From: Firmicutes bacterium AM31-12AC
Lineage (GTDB): Bacteria > Bacillota > Clostridia > Lachnospirales > Lachnospiraceae
Assembly: GCA_003480425.1 (NCBI GenBank)
Contig: QUJA01000016.1
Coordinates: 1-56,128, forward strand
Length of the DNA stretch: 56,128 nucleotides
Direction: 5' to 3'
The notes under the pieces were generated by a model that was given only the letters and a program-made list of their open reading frames with translations, was not told where the DNA came from and made no database searches. Numbering within the stretch: position 1 is the first letter of the stretch; the number at the start of each line of letters is the position of its first letter. The position numbers were made by a program, and so were the translations under genes. Below are positions 41,270-49,178 of this stretch, piece by piece.

Positions 41270-42063
41270 ATGAGATTAGCGGCAGTTGGAAGTAACTGTA
41301 TTGATTATTATAACAATATAGATGGTGGAAAAGCATTTCCGGGGGGAGGCCCGGTAAATATGGCAGTTTATACACTCCGTTTAGGAGGAGAGGCTGCATA
41401 TATTGGACCAGTAGGTGATGACGTCTACGGACAGATTATGATAGAAACTATCAAAGCGAAAGGCGTTGACACTTCGCATTTGCGTGTAGAAAAAGGAAAG
41501 ACAGCCGTTACTCAGGTTGAATTGATAGATGGCGAAAGAGTATTTGGAGATTACGACGAAGGCGTATTGGAAAAATATAAATTAACAGATGAAGATATTG
41601 ATTATATCAAAAATTTTGATGTTGTAATTTGTGATGTTTGGGGCAAAGTAGAAGGACAGTTTAAAGAGTTGAAAGAAAAAGGAATTGTTACTGCCTTTGA
41701 TTGTGCGACAAGCCAGATTCAGAGGAAAGTGTAAAAGCGATACCATATACAGATTATCTCTTTTATTCTGTGGATACAGGAGATACTAAAGAGGTAAGAG
41801 AACAAATGGAAAGAATTCAAAAACAGGGACCTAAGCTTGTCATTTGTATGATGGGAGAAGAAGGCAGTTTGTGTTATGATGGTGAAAGATATCATCGTTT
41901 TGGAATCGTTCCTTGTGATCATCTTGTAGATAGTATGGGAGCCGGAGATAGTTATATTGCTGGATTTTTAACAGGAATTGTAGATGGACTTTCTATAGAA
42001 GGGGCAATGGAAAAAGGTGCAGCAAATGCAACAGAAACATTAAAGTATTTTGGAGCATGGTAA
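41270..42063 (+). pseudogene. frlD: Fructoselysine 6-kinase gene with a single-base frameshift
   Basis: A PfkB-family kinase equivalent to E. coli FrlD, split over two frames. The first part (41270-41734) gives VGSNCIDYYNNIDGGKAFPG and runs to TAFDCATSQ before a premature stop. The second (from about 41705) gives DKPDSEESVKAIPYTDYLFY, then MGAGDSYIAGFLTGIVDG with the catalytic Asp, and ends LKYFGAW exactly as FrlD ends. Adding one G near 41706 (TGCGACAAG to TGCGGACAAG) restores one 264-residue protein. If real, cluster B lacks its kinase unless the paralogue at 28918 substitutes. Everything else in the gene looks under selection, so an assembly error or a very recent mutation are both possible. 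Confidence 0.9.
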
Positions 42064-42085
42064 CTAAAAAATAAGGAGCCGAAAT

Positions 42086-42811
42086 ATGAAAACTGCCTGT
42101 AAAAAAATGATCACTCAGCAAGTGAGTGAGATTTTAAGAATAGAAATAGAAGATGGTGATTTATATCCTGGTACAAAAATACCTACTGATACAGAATTGG
42201 CTGAAATGTTTGGTGTTCAGAAGCAAATCGTGAGAACAGCCATAGAAGTCTTGGTCAAAGAAGGATTGTTGAAATATATTTCTGATAAAGAAGTATACGT
42301 TTTAGGACATAAAATCGAACGAAACATGGAGAAGTTAGAAGGCTTTACGCAGACGATGGTAGATAGGAATATGAAACCATCTTTTAGAATTGTGTCTAAG
42401 TATCTAAGAATGGCAGGAAATTTGTATGGAAACATGTTCGGCATTAAACCAGAAGAGCCTATTTTTTATATTAAGCGCATGTGTTATGCTGACGGAGATT
42501 CGATTTCTTTAGAGGAATTATATATACCGCATTATTTAATTCCCAAAATGGAGGGGATTGATTTATCGGTGTTTTCTGTGTATGAAGTATATGAAATGTA
42601 TGGGATTCATTTAGCGGAAGCAGAGCAGACATTGGATTTGGTTCGTCCTAGTTTGAATGATGCAAAACTGTTGGGAATAGATGCAGGAACACCCATGATG
42701 TTGTTTCAAAGTCTTACGTATGATACGGATGGAAGGGCAATCGAATTCAATCGCAATTATGTGCGTGGTGATAAATGTAACTTTAATGTACAATTTTCAG
42801 ATAAAAGGTAA
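42086..42811 (+). CDS. Second GntR/UTRA regulator of the fructoselysine operon
   Basis: A 241-residue GntR-HutC protein with its HTH at about 8-70 (LYPGTKIPTDTELAEMFGVQKQIVRTAIEVLVKEGLL) and UTRA at about 85-235. It resembles the regulator at 33548 in layout and loop sequence more than its neighbour at 40521. The AAGGAG site is 8 bases upstream, and the gene follows the broken kinase by 22 bases. Each of the two clusters therefore carries one FrlR-type and one of this second type. Confidence 0.88.
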   Translation: MKTACKKMITQQVSEILRIEIEDGDLYPGTKIPTDTELAEMFGVQKQIVRTAIEVLVKEGLLKYISDKEVYVLGHKIERNMEKLEGFTQTMVDRNMKPSFRIVSKYLRMAGNLYGNMFGIKPEEPIFYIKRMCYADGDSISLEELYIPHYLIPKMEGIDLSVFSVYEVYEMYGIHLAEAEQTLDLVRPSLNDAKLLGIDAGTPMMLFQSLTYDTDGRAIEFNRNYVRGDKCNFNVQFSDKR

Positions 42812-42821
42812 AATTAAAATA

Positions 42822-43622
42822 ATGGGATTATTTACAGGAAATTTTTATTCCAAAAATTTAAGAATGACAACACAGATTAATGTTATTTTCCCGGATGTTT
42901 CTAATGATGTAACACCTCTTTATGAGGGAACACCGAAGGTTCTTTATTTACTTCATGGACTGTCAGGAAATAGTGATGAATGGACGCGATTTTCTAAAAT
43001 TGAATATTATGCAAAAAAATATAATTTCATAATAATTATGCCTGAAGTTCAACGTAGTTTTTACACAACAGGAAAAGTTGGAATTGATTATTTCCATTAT
43101 GTTGCAGATGAACTTCCAGCTATTTGTGGGAAATGGTTTCATTTGGATCAAAGACGAGAAAATACATTTATAGCTGGAGAGAGTATGGGTGGATATGGTG
43201 CAGTGAAGATTGCATTGAATAGACCAGAGAAGTATGAAGCTGTGGCAAGTTTATCAGGAGTACTCGATTATGTAGGATTTACGGAGATGGTACTTGCCGG
43301 AAATTGGGAAGATATGTCGCCACAAGAAATACAGAGTTTTCATGGAGAAGCAGGAAAACCAGAAGAGTGGGAAAATCCACTGTTTTTGGTAGAGAAACTT
43401 GCTAAAGACGAAAATCGTCCAAGGTTAATTCAATTTTGTGGTACAGAAGACTTCTTATATGAAAATAATCAGAAATTTAGAAAAGTCGCTGAAAGTAATG
43501 GTTATGGTCATGTTTATATGGAAGGACCAGGGGATCATGAGTGGCCTTATTGGGATAAAATGATTCAACGTGCTATACAATTTTTCTTAAATTTAGATTT
43601 GCAGACAACGAAATTGTATTAA
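42822..43622 (+). CDS. Alpha/beta-hydrolase esterase (EstA / S-formylglutathione-hydrolase-like)
   Basis: A 266-residue esterase with the PF00756 (esterase D / tributyrin esterase) layout. YLLHGLSGNSDEWTRFS (oxyanion region, residues ~46-62), TFIAGESMGGYGAVKIAL (nucleophilic Ser in GESMGG), CGTEDFLYENN (Asp) and GPGDHEWPYWDKMI (His) give a complete catalytic triad. The start is ATG 42822, 10 bases after the GntR stop, with a weak AAAGG site. An esterase is not part of the E. coli fructoselysine operon. Its placement just before frlB suggests that it removes an acyl group from a modified Amadori product or relieves a dead-end acylated intermediate. Confidence 0.88.
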   Translation: MGLFTGNFYSKNLRMTTQINVIFPDVSNDVTPLYEGTPKVLYLLHGLSGNSDEWTRFSKIEYYAKKYNFIIIMPEVQRSFYTTGKVGIDYFHYVADELPAICGKWFHLDQRRENTFIAGESMGGYGAVKIALNRPEKYEAVASLSGVLDYVGFTEMVLAGNWEDMSPQEIQSFHGEAGKPEEWENPLFLVEKLAKDENRPRLIQFCGTEDFLYENNQKFRKVAESNGYGHVYMEGPGDHEWPYWDKMIQRAIQFFLNLDLQTTKLY

Positions 43623-43651
43623 ATAGAAAGTAGTGAAAGGGGATATCAACT

Positions 43652-44716
43652 ATGAAATATGAAGCAAAAGCGTGGAAAGAAACAGAAGGAGCTTGTTTGC
43701 GTAATTTTAACGAGCAAGCACAGATTGATAGTGTGAATGGAGCACTTGCTCTTCGTCCGCAGATTGAAAAAATTATTGATCAAATCTGGGAAGAAGGATT
43801 TGATGGAATCTATTTTATTGGTATTGGAGGTACTTATGCTTCCAGTATGCAGGTGGAAGTATATATGCGTGGCCGTTCAAAGCTTCCAGTATTTGTTGAA
43901 AATGCAGCTGAGTTTTTGACTACAGGAAACAAAAAATTTACAAATAAATCTGTAGTAATTATATCTTCAGTATCTGGAAATACAAAAGAAATGGTTGAAT
44001 TAGTGGACAGAGTACATGAAAAAGGTGCAAAAGTATTTTCATTCATCGATAATCCAGGTACTACTCTCACACAGCCTGACAAGCAAGATTATCTGATTGT
44101 TTATCCAATGAATGAGCAGTTGAAATTTTATATGGTTGCAAATTACTTGATGTATAAAAATGGTGAATTTGATGATTATGACCGTTATAATAAAGAGATG
44201 GAAGCTAATCTTGCGAATGTATTAGTTCAGGTTGAGAAAGATTCCGATGAGTGGGCATATGAGTATGCAAAAAATAAGGTGGCATTTTGGAAAGAACATA
44301 AAGATCTTCCTCATTACTTTATTGGATCAGGAAATCAGTATGGGGCAACCTATTCCTATGCTATGTGCTATTGGGAGGAGCAGATGTGGATTCGTACAAA
44401 ATCTATTAGCTGTCAAGAATTTTTCCACGGAATGCAGGAGATTATCGTTGAAGATACACCAGTTACTCTGTTTATGGGAGAGGATGAACAACGACCATTA
44501 GCTGAGCGTGTTGCAAGATTTCTTCCACGTGTAAATGCAAACTATACTATTATTGATACAAAAGAACATGAATTAAAAGGAATTAGTCCAGAATTTAGAG
44601 GAACAATTTCTCATTTGGTAATGCATGGTGTTAATAATCGTGTAGATGCATATATGGAGCTGTTTTTAAGACATCCACTTTCTATTCGTAGATATTATCG
44701 TCAGTTTGAGTATTAG
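43652..44716 (+). CDS. frlB: Fructoselysine-6-phosphate deglycase, SIS domain
   Basis: A 354-residue double-SIS sugar isomerase-like enzyme. IYFIGIGGTYASSMQVEVYM (residues ~49-68) and VVIISSVSGNTKEMVELVDR (SIS phosphate loop, ~101-120) form the first SIS domain. HYFIGSGNQYG and ISCQEFFHGMQEIIVEDTPVTLFMGEDEQRPLAERV form the second. The end RRYYRQFEY parallels E. coli FrlB (RRYYGGLVEY). FrlB splits fructoselysine-6-phosphate into glucose-6-phosphate and lysine. GAAAGGGG lies upstream of the ATG, and it is the last gene of the operon before a strong terminator. Confidence 0.9.
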   Translation: MKYEAKAWKETEGACLRNFNEQAQIDSVNGALALRPQIEKIIDQIWEEGFDGIYFIGIGGTYASSMQVEVYMRGRSKLPVFVENAAEFLTTGNKKFTNKSVVIISSVSGNTKEMVELVDRVHEKGAKVFSFIDNPGTTLTQPDKQDYLIVYPMNEQLKFYMVANYLMYKNGEFDDYDRYNKEMEANLANVLVQVEKDSDEWAYEYAKNKVAFWKEHKDLPHYFIGSGNQYGATYSYAMCYWEEQMWIRTKSISCQEFFHGMQEIIVEDTPVTLFMGEDEQRPLAERVARFLPRVNANYTIIDTKEHELKGISPEFRGTISHLVMHGVNNRVDAYMELFLRHPLSIRRYYRQFEY

Positions 44717-44792
44717 GAATTAGATTTTTAAAAGATATTGGTAGAATGAGTGCTGTCACACTAAGTAATTGTACAGAGACTCTTTGCTATAT

Positions 44793-44841
44793 AAATAGTC
44801 AGGTGAAAAGGTTAATAGAACTATTTCACCTGACTATTTTT
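44793..44841 (+). terminator. Terminator of the fructoselysine operon
   Basis: Sixteen-base arms, AAATAGTCAGGTGAAA (44793-44808) and TTTCACCTGACTATTT (44824-44839), then T-rich. The following 44842-44988 shows only a short coding-like scrap (GDKLLMTLAENIERQ in one frame) and no gene. Confidence 0.88.
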
Positions 44842-44988
44842 AGAAATATAAAATCTGGTGGGGCGAAACTCAGGTCATTGCTCAGTAACCACGAAATAAA
44901 TGAAGATGATTAATCGGAATGGTGATAAGCTGTTGATGACATTAGCGGAAAATATAGAGCGACAATAAAAGGGTATATAAAAATTTGC

Positions 44989-45029
44989 GACAAACAGGTT
45001 TGGAAAAGGTCTCTCCAAACCTGTTTGTC
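44989..45029. terminator. Terminator downstream of the guanine deaminase gene
   Basis: GACAAACAGGTTTGGA and TCCAAACCTGTTTGTC are perfect 16-base arms around a 9-base loop. It ends the minus-strand deaminase gene (stop at 45044). Confidence 0.8.
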
Positions 45030-45043
45030 ATAAAGAAGTTCTA

Positions 45044-46330
45044 TTAATCAGATACTTTTTCTCCTACTACATATTTAGCATAAACTTCTCGCTCATCTGC
45101 TAAATAAATCATTCGTTCTAATCGCTGTTCCACATTCATTTCCTGTGGATGGATTAAGCGTTTATCATCGAGCACTACGGCATCCATTTCGTACTCTGCT
45201 TCGAAACTTCCTACTTTACCAAAAAACTCTCCGCCGCCCTTTGTAGCCATGTAAAATACTTCAGGCATAGTTAATGGGGACAGTTTTTCATCTTTCAATC
45301 TCCAGCGTAGTTTTGAAGCCTGAATGGCATACCGCATAGCAACAAACATATTTTCAGTAGATCCGGCAGCAATATCACTTCCTAATCCTACATGCATTCC
45401 TTCTTCCAAATATTGTCTGACAGGTGCAACTCCTGAGGATAAATTTGTATTAGATTCCGGACAATGTGCGATAAACACACCATTCTCCTTCATTCTTTTA
45501 ATTTCTTTTTCGTCTGAGTGTACGCAATGAGCCATAATTGTCTTGCTGTCTCTTCCAAACAATCCAAACTGATCATATGCGTCTCCATAAAATTCTGATT
45601 TTGGACACAATTCCTGTACCCATGAAATTTCGCCATAATTTTCTGAAAGATGAGACTGCACCGGAATCTGATATTTTTCTTGAATATCTTTCAGTTTACA
45701 CATCAGTTCATCTGTACAGCTTGGTATAAATCGAGGAGTCAAAATAGGTTTTGTATGTTGGTACTGTTTCTTTTGTACTTCTTCAAGCCAAGAGATTGTT
45801 TCGTTTACACTTTCTTCTGTTTCTTCTCTCAGATAATCCGGTGAATTGCGATCCATGTTCACTTTACCAACCATCGTAGCAAGCCCGGATTTTTCAAGCA
45901 TATCCATCAATAAAATAGTTGATTCTTTATGAATCGTTGCAAATATACATGCTCTTGTTGTTGCGCTTTTCTTCAGATTATCTACAAACATCTGATAAGC
46001 TTTTCGGGCATAGATGATGTCTTTATATTTTGACTCCTCTGGAAAAGTATTTGTCTCCAGCCAGTCTAAAAGCTCCATATCCATACCTAATCCACGGAAA
46101 GCATATTGTGGTGCATGTACATGTAAATCTACAAATCCAGGAACAATGATTCTGTTCCCATAATCTTCTACCAATATTCCTTCATATTCTTCCGGAAGTG
46201 TTGGATATACTCCTTTAATTTGATTTGCTTCATATACAAGATATCCATTTTCACAAATCTTTAATTTTTTCGAGGATTCAGAATATACAATCTGACCTTT
46301 TAAAGCTTTAATCTCTTTCTTTTTATTCAT
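45044..46330 (-). CDS. guaD: Guanine deaminase
   Basis: A 428-residue amidohydrolase of the guanine deaminase type, converting guanine to xanthine and ammonia. VPGFVDLHVHAPQYAFRG (HxH metal pair plus the guanine-binding APQ/RG, residues ~63-80), FIPSCTDELM, VQSHLSENYGEISWV (metal His and catalytic Glu), IMAHCVHSDEKEI (metal His) and HVGLGSDIAAGSTENMF (metal Asp) are all present. AGGAGG is 9 bases before the ATG. The gene stands alone on the minus strand behind a guanine riboswitch with an attached terminator. A MATE transporter gene is divergent from it. Confidence 0.93.
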   Translation of the reverse strand: MNKKKEIKALKGQIVYSESSKKLKICENGYLVYEANQIKGVYPTLPEEYEGILVEDYGNRIIVPGFVDLHVHAPQYAFRGLGMDMELLDWLETNTFPEESKYKDIIYARKAYQMFVDNLKKSATTRACIFATIHKESTILLMDMLEKSGLATMVGKVNMDRNSPDYLREETEESVNETISWLEEVQKKQYQHTKPILTPRFIPSCTDELMCKLKDIQEKYQIPVQSHLSENYGEISWVQELCPKSEFYGDAYDQFGLFGRDSKTIMAHCVHSDEKEIKRMKENGVFIAHCPESNTNLSSGVAPVRQYLEEGMHVGLGSDIAAGSTENMFVAMRYAIQASKLRWRLKDEKLSPLTMPEVFYMATKGGGEFFGKVGSFEAEYEMDAVVLDDKRLIHPQEMNVEQRLERMIYLADEREVYAKYVVGEKVSD

Positions 46331-46372
46331 AATTTGTCAAACCTCCTATCACAAAGTTCTTTTTAGGCAAAC

Positions 46373-46459
46373 AAAAAAGAGTCACCACATAGAACTTATG
46401 TAGTCAACTCTTTACGGTAGTTGGTAGAAACACTGGACCAATCTCCAGCATATACATAA
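46373..46459 (-). promoter_or_regulatory. Guanine (purine-class) riboswitch with overlapping terminator
   Basis: On the minus strand P1 is TTATGTA (46459-46453) with TACATAA (46402-46396). P2 is CTGGA/TCCAG with loop GATTGG, J2/3 contains GTTTCTACC, P3 is CAACT/AGTTG with a CCGTAAA loop, and J3/1 is GACTA. The C in GACTA is the specificity base for guanine (adenine switches have U there). A terminator (46410-46373: GAGTT-ACTACATA with TATGTGGTGACTC, then T6) uses the 3' strands of P3 and P1 directly. Aptamer and terminator thus exclude one another, which predicts that ligand binding allows transcription (ON switch) into the guanine deaminase gene 43 bases further on. Confidence 0.85.
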
Positions 46460-46486
46460 TAATATTAATCGACTGATTCAATATGG

Positions 46487-46515
46487 ATTATAATATTTTT
46501 ATATATGATTGTCTA
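46487..46515 (-). promoter_or_regulatory. Promoter of the riboswitch-guaD transcript
   Basis: On the minus strand TAGACA (46515-46510), 17-base spacer, TATAAT (46492-46487), about 28 bases upstream of riboswitch P1. Confidence 0.7.
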
Positions 46516-46658
46516 TTGACTTTATATTAAAAAAACACAATTATTTTTTGTGTATATTGCATATTCAATTTATCAGAAAATGTTGATTGATCATAACAAC
46601 ATTTGCATTTTGTGTTTTGAAGATATAAAATAAATCTCTATAGAAGGAGAATAAGACA

Positions 46659-47999
46659 ATGTCAAAAGATGAATATTTAATTACAGATGCGCCTCTTAAA
46701 GCGCTGACTGTTTTTGCAATGCCTATGATTCTAGGCAGTTTTTTTCAACAAGTATATAATATGGCTGATTCTATTATTGTTGGTCAGTTTGTAGGCTCAT
46801 CTGCACTTGCTGCAGTTGGTGCCTGCGCCGCACTTACGAATGTATTCATTTGTGTAGCATTGGGTGCAGGTGTAGGTGCAGGGGTTCTTGTAAGCCGTTA
46901 TTTTGGTGCCCGGGATTATAGCAAAATGAAAACGATTGTGTCGACATCATTAATTAGTTTTCTGATTCTAAGTATACTTCTGGGTCTGTTTGGATTTTGC
47001 TTTTCCCATCCAATGATGAGTTTATTACAGACACCTGCTGATATATTGGATGAAGCGGTACTGTACCTTCGAGTTTATTTTGTGGGATTTCCGTTTCTGT
47101 TTATGTACAATATCCTTTCAACGATGTTCACTTCAATCGGCGAATCAAAGATTCCGTTAGGTCTTTTAATATTTTCTTCGGTTTTAAATATATTTATGGA
47201 CCTTTGGATGGTGGCTGGACTTGGTCTTGGTGTGTTTGGTGCAGCCCTTGCGACTCTTATTGCACAAGGAATTTCTGCAGTATTTTCACTTTTGATTTTC
47301 TTTAGTCGGATGCGCCGATATAAAAGTCACTTTAGCTGGTTTGACGGGCAGGAGTTACGCTCAATGCTTCGAATTGCTGTACCTTCGGTTCTTCAGCAGT
47401 CTACAGTGTCAATTGGGATGATGATTGTACAGGCGGTTGTAAATCCATTTGGTACACAGGCACTAGCGGGTTATTCGGCAACGATGAGAGTAGAGAATGT
47501 ATTTTCACTGATATTTGTATCTATTGGAAATGCAATTTCGCCGTATGTTTCTCAAAATCTTGGTGCAAAGAAAATCGAACGTATCAAAAAAGGATATCAT
47601 GCTGCACTGGTGTTAGATTTATGTTTTGCAGTTCTTGCTTTTATAGTTATTGAGACATTGCATACGCAAATTTCTTCGTTATTCTTAGGAAAAGACGGAA
47701 CTGCTTTAGCTTATCAGGTATCAGGGGATTATATGAGATGGCTAGGCTACTTTTTCATTTTCATGGGTATCAAGATGGCAACAGATGGAGTCCTTCGTGG
47801 GCTTGGAATCATGCGGCCATTTCTTATTGCAAATATGGTAAATCTTGCAATAAGATTGTCAGTTGCCTTAATCTGTGCCCCTCGTTTTGGTATTGCATTT
47901 GTCTGGCTTGCTGTACCGGCTGGATGGCTCGCAAACTTTTTGATTTCTTATGCGGCACTCAGAAAATCATGGCCGACTGATAAGGTGGATTCAATTTGA
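46659..47999 (+). CDS. MATE-family efflux transporter
   Basis: A 446-residue twelve-helix MATE protein of the NorM/DinF-like branch. The opening LKALTVFAMPMILGSFFQQVYNMADSIIVGQFVGSSALAAVGAC is typical, VARYFGARD-type loop is SRYFGARDYSKM, and the second half begins RSMLRIAVPSVLQQSTVSIGMMIVQAVVNPFG. Only about 20 percent-level resemblance by eye to the MATE at 31293; they belong to different subfamilies. GAAGGAG precedes the ATG. It is divergent from guaD, with 330 bases between that hold the riboswitch and its promoter. The substrate is unknown. Confidence 0.9.
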   Translation: MSKDEYLITDAPLKALTVFAMPMILGSFFQQVYNMADSIIVGQFVGSSALAAVGACAALTNVFICVALGAGVGAGVLVSRYFGARDYSKMKTIVSTSLISFLILSILLGLFGFCFSHPMMSLLQTPADILDEAVLYLRVYFVGFPFLFMYNILSTMFTSIGESKIPLGLLIFSSVLNIFMDLWMVAGLGLGVFGAALATLIAQGISAVFSLLIFFSRMRRYKSHFSWFDGQELRSMLRIAVPSVLQQSTVSIGMMIVQAVVNPFGTQALAGYSATMRVENVFSLIFVSIGNAISPYVSQNLGAKKIERIKKGYHAALVLDLCFAVLAFIVIETLHTQISSLFLGKDGTALAYQVSGDYMRWLGYFFIFMGIKMATDGVLRGLGIMRPFLIANMVNLAIRLSVALICAPRFGIAFVWLAVPAGWLANFLISYAALRKSWPTDKVDSI

Positions 48000-48158
48000 T
48001 ATATATAATTTGACAAAACAGCCGTTTCTCTATAATTGACTGCGGGGATTTCTCTGATTATTTATAAAAACTATTATTGAAAAAATGAAGTGTTTCTCAG
48101 TATAATATTCTGTATTGGGGAATGTTAGTTAAAAGTATATAAGTAATTGGAGGTTATT

Positions 48159-49034
48159 ATGGATCAAGCACATTTAAAGAGAGCAGGTACAGTTGCAACG
48201 GTTATTTTAGGAAATATTCTCTATGCCTTTGTAATCAGACTTTTTCTTTTGCCAGGGAATCTGATGACAGGAGGAACAACCGGTATCGGTCTGGTAGTGA
48301 AGCATTTTACAGGAGCATCAATTTCTGGGTTTGTCTTAGTGTTTAATATTGTGATGCTGATAATTGGATGGACGCTTCTTGGCAAGAAATTTGCACTGAC
48401 AACAGTTATCAGTTCTTTTACTTATCCAATCGCATTGGAAGCGGCCAATCATATTTTAGGTGATCTGGTGATTACGACTGATCCAATGCTGAATACCATA
48501 TTTGCCGGACTTGGAATCGGGATTGGCCTGGGGATTGTGATTCGAACGGGAGCTTCTACAGGAGGTATGGATATTCCGCCGTTGGTATTGAATAAGTATT
48601 TTCGAATTCCTGTGTCGCTTAGTCTGAATGTATTTGATATATTGATTTTGGTTCTGCAGATTGTATATAATCCTCCAGAGCGTGTTTTATATGGTGTGTT
48701 ACTGGTTATGATCTATACGACAGTGTTGGACAAAGTATTGATGATGGGAAATACTAAGACAGAAGTGAAGATTATTAGTAGTCAGGTGGAAGAAATACGT
48801 CAGGCGATTCTTGCACAGGTAGACAGAGGTGTGACGATGTTGTATGGTGAAGGTGGATATCGGCAGGAACAAACACAGATTGTGTTGAGTATTGTATCTA
48901 ATCGTGAGCTTCCACAGGTTGAGAGGTTAATCAGACATATTGATCCAGAGGCTTTTATGATTGTCAGTAGAGTTACAGAAGTACGCGGAAGAGGGTTCTC
49001 ATTGAGTAAACATTACGGAGAAGAGGAAGCGTGA
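48159..49034 (+). CDS. YitT family membrane protein (DUF161-DUF2179)
   Basis: A 291-residue protein. The N-terminal 200 residues carry about five membrane segments with the YitT features AFVIRLFLLPGNLMTGGTTGIGLV (residues ~22-45) and GASTGGMDIPPLVLNKYF (~131-148). The C-terminal DUF2179 domain (about 215-280) includes VDRGVTMLYGEGGYRQEQTQIVLSIVSNRELPQVERLIRHIDPEAFMIVSRVTEVRGRGF. The start is ATG 48159 with GGAGG 6 bases upstream. The function of the family is unsettled. It is followed by a terminator and converges with the GGDEF gene. Confidence 0.9.
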   Translation: MDQAHLKRAGTVATVILGNILYAFVIRLFLLPGNLMTGGTTGIGLVVKHFTGASISGFVLVFNIVMLIIGWTLLGKKFALTTVISSFTYPIALEAANHILGDLVITTDPMLNTIFAGLGIGIGLGIVIRTGASTGGMDIPPLVLNKYFRIPVSLSLNVFDILILVLQIVYNPPERVLYGVLLVMIYTTVLDKVLMMGNTKTEVKIISSQVEEIRQAILAQVDRGVTMLYGEGGYRQEQTQIVLSIVSNRELPQVERLIRHIDPEAFMIVSRVTEVRGRGFSLSKHYGEEEA

Positions 49035-49085
49035 TGAATATAGAGGCATTTTGGATGGCAATTAAATAAAATTCCAGCCTGGTGG

Positions 49086-49122
49086 AAAGAGCCAGTTAGG
49101 GACGGGGTTTACTGGCTCTTTT
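49086..49122 (+). terminator. Terminator of the YitT gene
   Basis: AAAGAGCCAGT pairs with ACTGGCTCTTT around a 14-base loop, with a short T-run. Confidence 0.8.
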
Positions 49123-49136
49123 CGAAGCCGATTAAT

Positions 49137-49176
49137 AAAACCGGTGTGGGATTTGATATGCTCCCGCACCGGCTTT
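49137..49176 (-). terminator. Terminator of the GGDEF gene
   Basis: CCGGTGTGGGA and TCCCGCACCGG form a GC-rich stem (one G-U pair), with T4 on the minus strand. It lies immediately past the stop at 49179. Confidence 0.75.
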
Positions 49177-49178
49177 TC

